This document shows, piece after piece, positions 44,562 to 56,985 of a stretch of DNA of 64,000 bases. A program made the translations under genes and the position numbers. Each line of letters opens with the position of its first letter. Positions within the stretch are counted from its first letter, which is position 1. The notes beneath the pieces were generated by a model, which worked only from the letters and a program-made list of their open reading frames with translations, did not search any database and was not told where the DNA came from. The stretch is from Triatoma infestans (Eukaryota > Arthropoda > Insecta > Hemiptera > Reduviidae): positions 62,001-126,000 of the forward strand of contig JAAEAF010014414.1 of the NCBI GenBank assembly GCA_011037195.1. The letters are read 5' to 3'.

Positions 44562-44806
44562 CAATGGCCAGAGGAGTTTTTAAGAAAAAAAAATTTCTTT
44601 GTTGCTCTACATTTCGGGTACCATTGGTGCCCTTCTTCAGGAGCTCCTTAGGGTAGGAGAGGAGTGACGTTGAGACTGAAGTGAAGTTCTCAACGTTCAC
44701 TCCTCTTCTATCCTAAAGAGTTCCTGAAGAAGAGCACCAACGGTACCCGAAACGTAGAGCAACAAAGACATTTTTTGTTCTTAAAAAACTCCTCTGACCA
44801 TTGCCG
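44562..44806. repeat. PLE-terminus-like repeat family C, inverted pair
   Basis: Two arms of about 110 nt, 44562-44672 and 44696-44806, are near-perfect reverse complements. The right arm carries CTGAAGA, a stem and CCCGAAACGTAGAGC, then CTTAAAAAACTCCTCTGACC. The left arm is the same in reverse. Single copies lie at 48656-48785 and about 53690-53785. Confidence 0.75.
44724..44756 (+). ncRNA. Hammerhead-like motif (family C), weak
   Basis: CUGAAGA (44724-44730), an extra A, a helix-II-like stretch (GAGCACC to GGUACCC with mismatches), GAAA (44749-44752) and CGUA. In other copies the last triplet is GUG, which a standard hammerhead would not cleave. The helix I pairing is not clear. Likely a relic or a relative of the family A motif. 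Confidence 0.3.
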
Positions 44807-44975
44807 TACAAAAATCTCATTGTAATTTCCTTTAACTTTGAATAAATACTAAGTGCATACGCATACACATCCCACTTTTATTTGTATCATTTTTCTATAA
44901 AAAAAATTATTTCGCTGGTTCTGAGGAATCTGAGACATTAAAATTCAAATGTGTCCTCGAGAAAGTCGTGTGAGT

Positions 44976-46789
44976 GTTTTATACCACATTTTACTTTAAA
45001 GAAGATAATAAAATTATCGAAACGTTGGCAAAGAATTCAATTTGTTTTTACTTCTGGCTGAACTTCTTAATAATATTAAAACTAGGTGGTTTTAGATTCT
45101 GAAACAAACATTAAGATATTTGTTCGTTATTATAATTATTGCAAATATTTTGTCTGTTACTTTTCTAATTTTGCTATTGATTGGTTAAGGCGCTTTGTCT
45201 TAAGCCGGGGTCTGGAGCGTTTTTTCTTGTACTTCCTCTTCTTCTTACCGACCGTTTTTGGATTTTCATTCATTGCATCTGAATATTTGGCATAAACATT
45301 ATACGAAATCGGTCACCTTGTTCCTGATTATAAGTATTGTACATTCATTTATCGTACACAAAGTGCATTTTGGGATTTAGGCTGATGCTCTCATAAAAAG
45401 TAACTGATCTAAAAATAGAGAGCTACTAAGGGATAGCGGTCGGGATGAACCAGAACTTGAAACATCGAATAAATGTTAGATGTTTTCCACAATTACCGAG
45501 TCCAAGCATTATTTGCTTTAGTTTGTCATAAATAATGCTGTCAAAATTTTTCAGTATTCCTTATTTGTTGGAGAATTTCCTTCCATCTTCTGATTGATGG
45601 ATATAAAAACTTGATCAGTATCAATCACTTCAGGAACTATCTAACACAATTAGATGATTCAGTGGCTTTGTAACATTATATAGATGTGTACTTATTCAAT
45701 ATTAGTTTCGGGGAAAAAATATCCTGAAGATGAAAGAAATTTTTAAATGTCGAAGAATTAAATTAAAAGTAGAAGAAAAAACGAAGAATTTTTCACTCAG
45801 ATCTGTACACATAGTATAAGCAATGTATATCAAAGATCTTGTTAAGCCCAAGTTTCAGTAGTATTGTAGAAGGTTGGGAAAGTGTAGGCTCATCAATTTG
45901 GAAGCGTGATGTTATGGAGGATTAGGAAGAAGTTATATATTAGTATGTTTAACCAGTTGTCAAGTTCTACGTTCCTGATAAATAAAGGACGGAGCGTTTT
46001 AATGTGATTCGAATGCCTATATAATAGGCATTAAAGAGCTAGATCTTATTTAAACCGGGCAGAGATATTTAGCAGAGGTTTGAGTAGTATCTTGTACGGT
46101 GCCAACAGGAGTATGATTGTTTGTAGTTTATTGTTGATGTCTAATGTGTCCAGGATATATCAGTTAGGGCACTCCTTGGTAGTATTTCTGCTTTCTCCAC
46201 AGGATTTCCTGGGTTATTTTTAAAAAGCGGAGATCTTCATCTAGAAAACCTTCAACGATTTTTTCTTTCTCGATCATTTTAAACGTTGTTTCCTTATGAA
46301 GAATATTTTTGATAATTTTCTCAACAACCAATCAGATTTACACAATTATCAAGATTTTCAAACAATCTGCTGTTAATGGAGGGATTCGATGGAACTTTCA
46401 TTAAAATTTTGCAATACAGTATTCCTTATTTCAATTATATAATTTCTGGATTCATTCCATTGTATACATTCTTTTTTAAAAAAAGTTTCTAAGAAGATAA
46501 TCCAATTCGATTTCGCATATTCCATTTTATCTGTAAGACTTAGTCCGATAATCCTTTTCCTTAAATTACGACCACAAAAAGAAGCAGTTATCTCTGAAAA
46601 TACTCTGATACGTTTATCATTAGAAAAATAACATGAACAATTCACCTGTCGAACTTCACAATATTGTCAGCTTACTAATTTTAACAAAACTTAACTCTTA
46701 CTAACGGCAAGAGAAAGGAAAAGTTGGCGGAGGTTATTGCTATATATGACCATATCATTCTTATTTCTCGGCTATGAATACCATTTGCA
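44976..46789. other. No gene recognised
   Basis: AT-rich. An open frame at 46373-46645 (-) and broken frames upstream of it on the minus strand could be an old coding element, but I see no named motif. Confidence 0.4.
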
Positions 46790-47890
46790 CAACTAGTCTT
46801 TCCTCTAGTTCAACTTCCATCTAATTGCTGATCTTTCTGTCTCCGGAAGGTACCATTTCGTGCAAAATTTTGGTTCGGCGTAGCCCTTCCAATCTGATCA
46901 CATGCCCTGCCCACCCACCGTTCATTTCAGAAGGTGTGCTTCTCTCGCCACATTCTCATAGAAGTTTCCCATTACTTCTTTTTTTATCCTTCATCTTACA
47001 TATATACTTCTAATCACTTTAGCCTAACTAAATTGTGAGACGCAGGTTTGGCAACCATACTACACAACTTGTTATCGCTTTAGCCTTGAATTCTCTTGAA
47101 AAGCCTTGTAACAATTTCACCGACTGACCAGTATTTTCTTCCAATCACATTAATTCTGTTGTTCAATTCTTCATTCGAGAATAAGTTGAAAGGATACCAT
47201 CTGTCCCAGATATTTGTACTCCCTTAAATATACAGTATTCACCCTTTCCACAGTTAAAGGTAGTTTAACAGAGTTTGATAATTAATTCAGTTTTATCGGG
47301 ATATTTAACCTCTCTTTCTACTTCTGCCAGTTCTTCCAGCATTAACTGATCAAATTCCTCCTCACTCATATTCGTTAATTAGTCACATCGTCGGCATTGA
47401 TCGACAATTTACATTCATAATTATTTCTTATTAGGTAGGTTAATTCTTTAAATATTTTGTTTAAAGCACAATTAAACCATGATGTTGCCAACGGACATCC
47501 GTTCCTGGATTCCCGTTCCCATCTTGTTGTATATTCTCTTCTCTCTAATTCTATGAATCCTCCGTTAACTTCATTAAAGGCTCTTTACTTCTATATACAA
47601 CCTATCAATATTTCTATGCCTTCCAAAAGCAATCATGTGCTAAACAATCAAAATGCCTGATTACAACCAGATGCAAACTTATTTTTACTAGGAAATTGTA
47701 CTCCAGAGTTTTTCTATAGTCTGATTGCAGGCTGGAATATGATCTTTAAGTGCAATAACCAGGCCTAAAGCCGGATGCAGATCCTCATGAATTTTCGCAA
47801 AGATCTAACTGTTTATTACAGTAGCAGGAAGTTTATAAATTCCGGATGTCACTGTAATTGGTCTATATTATTTATATTCTCATTGCAATT
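46790..47890 (-). pseudogene. Non-LTR reverse transcriptase remnant
   Basis: The minus strand, with frame changes, reads 'CPLATSWFNCALNKIFKEL' (RT motif B region, about 47430-47500), then 'INADDVTN' (motif C, catalytic Asp pair, near 47385) and 'LISMLEELAEVEREVKYPDK'. Towards 46870 it reads 'GRACDQIGRATPNQNFARNG', like the GHVxRM region of LINE C-termini. Heavily decayed. Confidence 0.55.
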
Positions 47891-48655
47891 TTACTTTTAC
47901 AAGATTATTATTTAATACAAAATAAAAGTAATGATTATGTAAAAATAAAGAAATGAAACTAATCTAAATCAAAACTCAAATCTAAAGTTGGTTTTAAACG
48001 AACACCTTTAAAAACACGTAATAATTGCGTTGAATTTATAGTTAATATTAAGAATTAAACAATAATTAATAATAATGTGTATTTATTGGCAAATGTAATT
48101 ATTATTTTCCTAAAGTAAAATAAAAAGTAAACTAAATTTCGTTTTTTATGTGGTTACAGTTAAACTAAAATACACTAAACACTTTTCAGTTTGGATAACA
48201 ACCCGTCTGCCGACGGATTATTATTTTTTATTTGTTTAAAGTAGTGGTACATTTAGCTTCGGAGGTATTGTAATCAATCGAAATAAAAGAATTTAAAAAG
48301 ACTAATAATTTAGAATTTCACCCAGTTCAATGGGAGCGCGGAGAATGTGCGTCTACTGCAGAGAGAGAGTTGTATAAAAAAATCAATTTTTGAAGTAATA
48401 TTTGATTATTTCTTGGTTTATGATAGCAAAAATGGAGTTGATATGTATTGATTCTTTATAAGTCTGCATGTTTTTTCCTGTTTTCGTGTTTAATTATTTA
48501 TTAATTGAATCTATTGCAATTTCATTTTATTTTATCTTTGGCTCTCCCAACCGACATCGCACGACCCCAACACACTTTGAAAAAGCTCTGCTCTAGATCA
48601 TTCCTGTCCGTTTAGAAAAAACTGCAAACCTTATCCAATGAGAGGTTTGTACGCA
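47891..48655. other. No gene recognised
   Basis: AT-rich; nothing identified. Confidence 0.4.
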
Positions 48656-48785
48656 ACAGCCAGAGGAGTTTTTAAAGAAAAAGAATTCTTTGTTGCTCCA
48701 CGTTTCGGGTACCACTGGTGCCCTTCTTCAGGATCTCTTTAGATTAGAAGTAGAGTGAACGTTGAGAACGTTGAGACTGAATTAA
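48656..48785 (-). repeat. PLE-terminus-like repeat family C
   Basis: CCAGAGGAGTTTTTAAAGAA, GCTCCACGTTTCGGGTACCA and CTTCTTCAGGATCTCTTTAG, the reverse of the right arm at 44696-44806. The motif order on the minus strand is CUGAAGA, stem, CCCGAAACGUGGAGC. Confidence 0.65.
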
Positions 48786-50483
48786 AACTGAGGTTTTTAT
48801 CTTATCCAATAAGGTTTTTATTTAAATATTGCATCTAAAAGAAAAGAAAATGGTTCATATTGCACAGAACGATTCTAATGTAACTTATAATATGAGTTTT
48901 AGGCCTCCATGAAAGGGTCGATTTTGTAAGTAATTACAATTGTAAATTGAAGCCATGTTTGTATGAATACTGTGACGTAGATCCTCTCTCGCCCTGAACA
49001 CCGAACTCCACAACTTTTCTTCCATTTCTGAACCATATAACCTTTCATGCAATTATTTCCTTGGCCGTTATTTACGGCACGAATTAAACAGTTATCGATA
49101 ATTAATTTTTTTTTTTCATTCTTTTTTCTTTTCTTATCTTTAAATCCTTATGAAAAAAATTAAATATGCAATTTTTTTTTGTCCTAATTATATTATATTT
49201 ATTAATAATATAGAAATGCAAAAAATTATATACACACAAATTATATATATAAATGCGTCATGAAAACAATATCATGAATGTAAAAATAGTTAAATATGAA
49301 ATTTGCGATCGTATTTTGTTGTGGCCAAGTATATTTGCCAGTTTTATAATTGCGAGCAACTGTGAATCGAACACTCCCAGATCTAGTAACGTGCTGATTG
49401 TTTCAACTCTGCCGCTTCATCATTTACTAAAAATTGTAACTATTTTTTTGTTTCTGTTTTTTATTAATATATTTATTATTGTTATTTTTCAAAAGTAAAA
49501 AAAAAAAATCACTTTAAAACTGTTTTTTTAAAAAAAAGAAATTAAACATTTACCATATTATCATATGTAGTTAATGAATAATAAAATTTAATGTTTTAAA
49601 TCATTTTAATAAAATCGCAAACTGTTTTAAAATTTCTACAAATACTGCATACATATTTGTATGTAGTTGAGGTATCCTCAAAATTTACTATACATAAGTA
49701 TAAAAGCCAAGATTGGAACATTCTATCCATCATCTATTATTTATATATGTATTTTTATTATAATATTTTATTCACAAAAACTTAATAAACTATTAAATTA
49801 TCATCTAATAAAAACTATCTTGAAAACCAGGCACCGTTTTACAAAAGTTAATGAAATAAAGATACCAAAATATTATCACAAATAATTACTAAATCAGATA
49901 TGCTTGTTTTAATATAATTATTACTATATTACTTCCAGTTTTACTGTTAATAGTAATAATAGATAAGTAATTTTTATTATTACCAAAATATATAAAGAAT
50001 AAATTAGCAAAATTTTTTTGTATAACCACACAATAGCATTCCCTTCAATTACTTGCAATGTTTACATGTGTCTGGAACCAGCTGACGCCTTATAAATTAG
50101 TAACCATTAAAAATTTTATAGTTAACTTATTTTAATCGCAAATTAACTTCGCTTCACCACTCTTTAATTTTAACAAATCATTCTGCCGGCAATATTTCTC
50201 TATCTCATTGCTACAATTCCCTTCTTCTTACATAACTGTACTAGGTAGTCAGAATTCCCATCACAGTTTGGTGAAATTATTTTGAATAGTTAAGTGACAT
50301 TATTGTATGTTAGATGTAAACAAGCAGAACTTCTGTTTAGGGTCTTATAAAAATACAATGAAGATCTCTCTTTCAATAACTAAAGAGAGCAATGGTTATA
50401 GTTTAATGTATTGCATGGAACTCAACATTTACCTATTTTTCGAAATAATCCTTTGAAAATTACATTGATTTATTAAATTTAAT
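48786..50483. other. No gene recognised
   Basis: Very AT-rich, many T-runs. Short open frames at 49253-49498 and 49667-49885 (+) have no domain. Confidence 0.45.
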
Positions 50484-51430
50484 TTACTTTAAAATTGATG
50501 GAATTGAGTCGAGCTTCTTTTTTTTTGTGAGAGGTCTTAAACTGGATAATAGCCTAAGCCGTTTACTGTCCACCGTCTTTATGGAGAAGATTTTGAGAAT
50601 GTATGAGAGGAAGACCCCTAAGACCCCATCCATCCATGTAGGGTATAAAATCATGACTACGGTGTTAGCACAGGCGATGTTAAATATCGAATACCCCAAG
50701 CACCCGTTATATGGAATGGAGAGAGGAATTGGAGTACAAAGACATGGAAATAAATGCTAGGTATGGAACTGGGAAGTATGAAGAGGACATCTACGTGAGG
50801 GTCGATATACGGAATAGAACTGGAACCGGTCGATAATTTGAGCATTTAGGCCTGCTTATCTCAAGAGATGGAAGAATTGATCCGGAAATTTTGAATAGGA
50901 TTCCCATGACCAATAATAATGTGTATTACTAAATTTATAATACAACAGTAGAAAAGATTTAGTAAAGAGAATAAGCTGCTTATCTTTAAATTGGTATATG
51001 ATCCAATCCTATGCTTCCGATAGATAGGTACATTTGATAAACAGTAAGAGTTACAAAAGTAACAGCAGCAGAAATGAGGCTTTACTTACTGGAGAATCAT
51101 AGGAGAGACAGGATCCAGAATGAAATCATGAGACAGGAACTCTGCATAACTTATATTAAAAGAAACAGCTAGAATGGTTTAGTCATTTATGCAGAATGGA
51201 CACATACAAGAAGCCTAAACAATTCTGAACAATAAGCCGGTCGCTCAGAGGTCCAGAGCGAGAAAGGCATATAGCGAGCATTTATAAGATCTAGGTAAGT
51301 CGAGAGGAAGCAGTTTGATGACAATTTACAGTCTATCGCAAGACAACCTGGAAAAAATGGATTGAGGCATCGCTTTCCGTACAGCAGTACTAAGGAGCTT
51401 AGGGAAGGTAGAAGAAGAAATATATTTTAA
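50484..51430 (+). pseudogene. Non-LTR retrotransposon ORF2 remnant, RT end and C-terminus
   Basis: 'FEHLGLLISRDGRIDPEILN' near 50838-50900 matches the 'YLGS.IS.DG....EI..RI' segment after the RT catalytic motif. 'VTAAEMRLYLLENHRRDRIQ' and 'NEIMRQELCITYIKR' near 51055-51175 match the segment before the C-terminal 'WYGHVCRM' block, seen here as a degraded 'RLCRMDTYKKPKQ'. Stops and frameshifts are frequent. It is plus-strand and therefore a different insertion from the LINE at 32822-35969. Confidence 0.65.
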
Positions 51431-51995
51431 ACACTTGTCCCATCTGCTTACGATTCGCCATGAATTGTTCAGTCAAGATTTCACTACATTTTCACAAACA
51501 TCTTTCAGAGGGAAGGTGTACTCTTACTCCAGGACTACGATCGCCCATATGTGCATATGTCGCTGAAGCTATGAAAAAATGAGAACTGCGGAATTCCACT
51601 TCCTTCGCCTTATACTCTGTCCAGACATCCGGTTCTTTTTTTCTTTTGTATTTAGTTTCGTAGCTTTGAAGAAGTGAAAACAAATGTGCCAACTGGTTCA
51701 CACTTGAAGTCAAAACATTTTTTATCACCAGCATAAAAAAACTAGTAGAGACATAGGACAAGTGTATTAGGGGACAGTAGATCGAAAATAGGTAATTATT
51801 CATTTAGGATTTATCACATTACAACTATAACCATTTGCCCGTTTACTTATTGGATGGTCCCCCTTGGAAAACGGTGGAAAATATTCAAACCATTTTCCCA
51901 TTCAACGTATTCAGGTCCCTGGCATATTATTTTAAATTATTTTTTTTTGTTCTCTCTTACTATTGTATTGCAATCGAGACCGATATTTGAATTTG
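51431..51995. other. No gene recognised; small D piece near 51950-52020
   Basis: The block TTGCAATCGAGACCGATATT, GAGTTTTTCACCGGAAGTAT resembles D. The rest is unassigned. Confidence 0.35.
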
Positions 51996-52019
51996 AGTTT
52001 TTCACCGGAAGTATGTTTT

Positions 52020-52165
52020 CAGGAAGTATTGTTACAGACTGCACAAGGCAAAATCAGTTTACACACTAGCAATTTTCAATCAGTTGTTCATGCTGCAGAT
52101 GAGTGAACCCGAAACCGATCGATGAGTACAGAAAATGAAGTAGAAAATGAAGCCTACGCCAGGCG
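52020..52165 (+). repeat. Diverged PLE-terminus family A fragment
   Basis: GTTACAGACTGCACAAGGCA, then ATCAGTTTACACACTAGC, 'GCAGATGAGTGAACCCGAAA' and 'CCGATCGATGAGTACAGAAA'. The hammerhead-like core is damaged (CTGCAGA in place of CTGAAGA). Confidence 0.5.
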
Positions 52166-52799
52166 ACCTCTATGTGTCCCTGTGTGCACTCACAATTTGC
52201 CTTCTTCAGGCTTTTTTATTTAATTAGATTTAAGTATCTATCTAGAGAGAGAAACTACTGAACAAAGATTGAACCTGCCTGTTTTCCTTCCCGAAGAGGC
52301 GTACTCGCAGCCGCACAAGCTCCTCAAACTGCCTCAATAGGTGCAGTGCTGTTTCCTCTTTTTCCTGCAGAGGCTCTTCGTTGTCAGACCACAAAATGAA
52401 GTAGGTATCACAGAGAAAATAAAGTTCTGATTTCTAGAGAATGATAGTTTTGTCATGTGGGAATGGATGAACAACTTATCAAACTTAATCTTCTCCGCTG
52501 GGTTAATGGCCAAGAAATGCAGTACAGGTATCGTGCAGGGATTTATTCCTAGCAATTTTAAATATTAGAACCTATGGTCCAAAGGCACGTTACTTTGATG
52601 ATCAAATTTGTTAGCTATGAGATGCATTGAGACAGAAGAAAGCTCTAAATACTTTAAAGAAGAAAGTGTGTCGTCCTGAGTGCAATGTGCTGCCACGTTG
52701 GCAGGGATGGAAATATGACAGTCATCTGGAAGACTACATAACCTTCACAAGTTATAAGACGACCCGGTCCGAACTAAAACACTAATAATTGATAAACTA
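52166..52799. other. No gene recognised
   Basis: Unassigned sequence between a PLE-type fragment and a D fragment. Confidence 0.4.
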
Positions 52800-53480
52800 T
52801 CTATTACCTACCAGGAGGTAGGCAGGAAAGGAGGTATCATATAAAACAAAATCTGCAGTACAATCGGCGACATAAAGGTTTCCGGCAAGTCTATCAGCCG
52901 GAAATGGTGGCAGATAACAGATCTTTTTTTTCAGCAATTTTTCGTGATTGCCATGAAAATCTCTGTAACCAATTTGTTTACATTTGTGCACAGAACGCAT
53001 ACATATTTAGGCCTGTCATTATTTATTTGAAATATTTTTTAAGAAACAGTGAAATAGATTTGATTTTATTTTTTTAAAATCAGTTTCTAACATAGTTTTC
53101 TGATTTTGGATTTTGATGGTAAACTGGTGAGAAACACCAGTTTCATTTTAAGAATTTCTTTTAGTGCGATTTTCTCACAGTTTTGATTAACATATTTTTT
53201 CAAAGTTACTATTTATTTACTAAATTAACACGTTTAAAATCGATTTTCTCGGGAAAATATTCAAAAAAATGTCACAACTATTTGTAATATGCTAAGTAGC
53301 GCGTATTAGAGGGCGCAACTGAACATCACTTCTCACCCACACACCCTCCACTCTCCTAAAATCAATTTTTTTTTTCAGAAAAATTATTCAAATAAACGGT
53401 GATGGACCTAAACAATACAGCGTGGATACAAAGTTTAAGAAAATTCGTTTCAAATCGTCAGGCCTTAAAATTATAATGAG
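52800..53480 (-). repeat. Repeat family D fragments, reverse
   Basis: Reverse D-like blocks including TTTTCGTGATTGCCATGAAA, AATCGATTTTCTCGGGAAAA and a C-rich run (CACACCCTCCACTCTCC) that corresponds to the G-rich block of plus copies. Confidence 0.5.
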
Positions 53481-53487
53481 ATGTTTA

Positions 53488-53785
53488 TACGGCAATGGTC
53501 TGAGGAGTTTTTAATATTTCTTTTCTTATATTATATATTTTTTTTTAGTATTGGTTTCAGAGGAATTTTTAATATTTGTCTTGTTTTTGATATCTGTTTT
53601 TAATTTAAATTTTTCTTTAATTTGTTATAAATTAATGCACTTTTTCTTAACTAGAATAATAAATTTTTCTTTTCTCAAATAAATTTGTAGAGCTCTTGAA
53701 AAAGAGCATCAGTGGTACCCGAAATTAGAGCAACGAAGAATTCTTTTTTCTTTAAAAACTCCTCTGGCCATTGCCGTATTAAATC
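53488..53785. repeat. PLE-terminus-like repeat family C, inverted pair with longer loop
   Basis: The left arm begins TACGGCAATGGTCTGAGGAG (about 53490-53510) and the right arm ends AACTCCTCTGGCCATTGCCGTA (53757-53779), its reverse complement. The right arm carries GAGCATCAGTGGTACCCGAA. The loop is AT-rich and about 170 bp. Confidence 0.6.
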
Positions 53786-54439
53786 TCATTAAGAATAATA
53801 GTTTTGAGTTATTTTCGGAAAAAATCTAGCTCAAAAAAATATTAACACTTATTGTTAATTCCGTTTAAGGAACCAATATACCTTGATGACGTAATCCCTT
53901 GGTAAAATTCAAAGTAATTAAGCTTGAGCTAATAGTAAGTTTGAGCTTCTTTCGATGTTTCGTTGGTATTGTGCTGTTCACATGAATACATTCATACATA
54001 TGTGATGATTATAAGGGGCCCCTGTGGGCCCTTTAAAATAAAACTACATCAATTTTAGTTCCTGACGTTATGATTAATATATAATCCATGTACAAAAACA
54101 TTCTATAGATACTTTCAAAAAACAACCCTCAATCTTAAAGTACTAGTTATTGTATAAATTAGAAAAATCTGTTACCTGTAGCTGTTTCTCCTATTTAGAC
54201 TTAAGGTATTAATATATTAGTCGACCATTCTGCAAAAAACTGTCATTTTCTTTTTTAAACGATCGTAACCAAAGTCTCGATAATTTTTTTTATGTCAAAT
54301 ATATATTAGATAGTTTACAAATAATTTTAAATATGATGTTTTAAATATGATTCATTCATATAGTGTTATTTTATATTCACACAATATGTAAATGGAACAT
54401 GCACAATAAATCCCTTGTGTTAGGGTTTACTAGTTTCAC
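53786..54439. other. No gene recognised
   Basis: AT-rich; nothing identified. GGGGCCCCTGTGGGCCC at 54016-54032 is a small GC-rich palindromic spot. Confidence 0.4.
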
Positions 54440-54840
54440 CAGGAAAACACACTCACACAGAGAGAGACGAGAGACTATTTCTAAAAATCACTTTTTTATG
54501 CAAAGAAACCTCCACAGCTGTATTTCAAAAATTTGACACGCGACTTCCTATATATAACCTATACTAATGGAAGTATAACCTATGTTTCCATTTTACAACA
54601 CCAGAGAAAGTCGCTAAAAAAATTCTAAAGTGCTACACTCATAATACTACTTTTTCTTATTGCAATTAATACAGATATTCCAAAATTGACATTTTTTTTT
54701 GGCAGGCAGTGACTTCATTATAGTTACATTATTATGGCCAATAATTTTAAAGAAACTCAACATTTGAAATTTAATGTCACAATGTCTGCAGAACCCTTTA
54801 CTATCGCTTTTTTTTTTTTTTGAAAAATGTTTCAATTAAA
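54440..54840 (-). repeat. Repeat family D fragment, reverse
   Basis: Reverse D blocks around TCACCAGGAAAACACACTCA, TCAAAAATTTGACACGCGAC and 'CCAGAGAAAGTCGCTAAAAA'. Confidence 0.4.
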
Positions 54841-54869
54841 GTGTTAGGTTTTATAAATATTGAATATGT

Positions 54870-55180
54870 AGTTGGGTCCGCAATACTGGATAACATCAAT
54901 GATTTTATCCGGCGCAGCATGCATATTATTGTTTTTTTTGACAGGTTTCGAATTCTCATCCGTTGTGAGGGTAAGGTTTTAAATCAATTCATGCAGAGAG
55001 ATTACTTCAACTGGTTAGTTGATTCAATCAGTGCGGTGCTTGATATAAACATCTAGCTCAAGTCATCTCTCTACATGAATTGAATTAAAACCTTACCCTG
55101 ACGATATATGAGAATTCGGAACCGGTCAGAAGCAACAGTAATATGCATGCTACGACGGATAAAATCATAGATTATGTATA
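54870..55180. repeat. PLE-terminus-like repeat family B, inverted pair
   Basis: Arms of about 120 nt (54896-55014 and 55053-55175) are reverse complements with some divergence. The right arm has CUGACGA at 55098-55104, CCGGTCAGAAGCAACAGTAA and ATGCATGCTACGACGGATAA. The left arm carries the same in reverse (TTTATCCGGCGCAGCATGCA, GAGGGTAAGGTTTTAAATCA). Upstream of the left arm GTCCGCAATACTGGATAACA matches the family B copy at 12.2 kb. Confidence 0.7.
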
Positions 55181-56154
55181 TATGTATCAATAAAGCCGCA
55201 ATTCCGGTTGATAAATTCGCTAAAAAACACTCACGGGACTCGTAACATTTATTTTCGAAGAAAACAATTTCGATAGTTTGAAAAGATCGCGCAGTATTTT
55301 CTCTTACTCCTAGCAAAACAAATATATATATATACTGGAAATTTTTGTCTACTTTATGTCACATTACTTTATCGAATAGTGATTTGACCTCTAATATTTA
55401 TTGCAATCAAATTTTGCAATTATGATTTGGAAAAGCAAATAAAATTCATTTCGGGTTTTCAGGCTTTAAAAGTGGATTCTTGATAATGATTATATTTCTT
55501 AAAGAAAGGGTCTTAACTCTTGTTTTTATATAATCAGTATTGTTAACAAGCGTTATTAGAAAATCTTATTTTCATCTCTTTTCGGAATTAATTTCAACAA
55601 CTATAATACAAATTCTATAAAACTATTTGGATTGTTGTTATTGTTGATGTTGATCAGGGCACCTTGTCTATTATTCCAGTTTAGAGCAATACTAGCATTG
55701 TTTATGTATGTTTATTTATTTACAAGTGTTTATAAAAAAATTATTGGTTTTATAAACACATTATCTTTTAAAAGAGCTCATTGTTTAATGTCGTTCAATA
55801 AACATTTCATACAAACTTTGCTCATTTATAAACAAAGATAAATATAAATAGAAGTTGTAAATTATTTTATTTCCTATAAAGTTCTAAACTTATACTTTAC
55901 TCGAAGTCACAAATTAAGTTATGATATGCTAATGTTTTAATTTAATGAAACTTGCATCAAAACAGATTATTTCGGCAATTTATTTATTTGTTTTTTATTC
56001 TTAATAATTTCCATTTTCAAAAATTGATTTAAAGAATCCGCCTCCCTCCAAAACATCCTGCAAAAGGAAGTATTGCGATCATGTCAAATTGTAATAAGGT
56101 AATTGAGTTGTCATCAGAAATACATATTTTCAGTTATCTCTTGAGTCCGAGCAA
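55181..56154. other. No gene; short D-like start at 55260-55320
   Basis: AT-rich. The block ATCGCGCAGTATTTTCTCTT, ACTCCTAGCAAAACAAATA resembles the D start in reverse. The rest is unassigned. Confidence 0.4.
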
Positions 56155-56985
56155 TTGGTTTCCTTCTCTTACTCCCTCCTAGTAGAAGGTAGTATTGCAA
56201 TCGCTTTTCCAGATTGAGTTTTCACCGGAAATATATGTATTTGGGTACCCTGAATATGAAACACATGTTTTAGCAAATGGTGTGTATTTGTGTGATAGTT
56301 AACAGAATATATAAAACATGAAAAGTCGCAGGCAGCTCAAACTTGGTACTCCAACGATTTTCTTTAACATCGTGTGCTAGCTAAACACACAATCGTATCA
56401 CTTTTATTAATAACATTTTCTCGAGAAAATTGATTTTTTTGTGTTTCTGGGGGAACAGTAGCGTTATGTTTTCCTCTAAAGTACCACTTCAGTATCTAAA
56501 TGGTTTTACCACCTACCTTAATATTATTATTAATACCCATAAGAACCAGTGATAGAATTCCAAATTTAAAGTACATCGGTTTACTGGAAGTGCGATTTTA
56601 CAGAGCAGGTGTTTGGGTTTTTTCTGGATATTTGTGGAAAACGGTTACAACGATTTCCTTGGTATTCTAACTGCACAGATACAAACCTATCGCTTCTATT
56701 TGAAACAGTTTTCCAAAAAAAATTGATTTTGCGCAGAATTTGGGGGTGGGGGTGGGGGGTTAAATTTCAAATGTTATATGTGCATTTGGTTAGTGTATAT
56801 AGTGTAGATGGAGTATATAATCATTTGTCTATCTGCCAAACTGAGTAGCATCTCTGTACCATTCCTGTTTTGAGAAATTTGTAGAATTTGAGTGTAAAGA
56901 AAATTGGTCATTTATATATAATTCTGCTCGCAGGAAGAAGAAAATGTCGCGTGACTGTTTCACACCAGATTTTCTTTTTTTACCA
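56155..56985 (+). repeat. Repeat family D copy, nearly complete
   Basis: Opens CCTTCTCTTACTCCCTCC, then TAGTATTGCAATCGCTTTTC, TTTTCACCGGAAATATATGT, GGGAACAGTAGCGTTATGTT, TACTGGAAGTGCGATTTTAC and a G-rich tract (56741-56758). It ends AAAATGTCGCGTGACTGTTT, CACACCAGATTTT. Confidence 0.75.

Noticed and set aside
45500..46650. Possible coding remnant on the minus strand
   Set aside because: Frames are broken and I could not find any recognisable RT, endonuclease or transposase motif.
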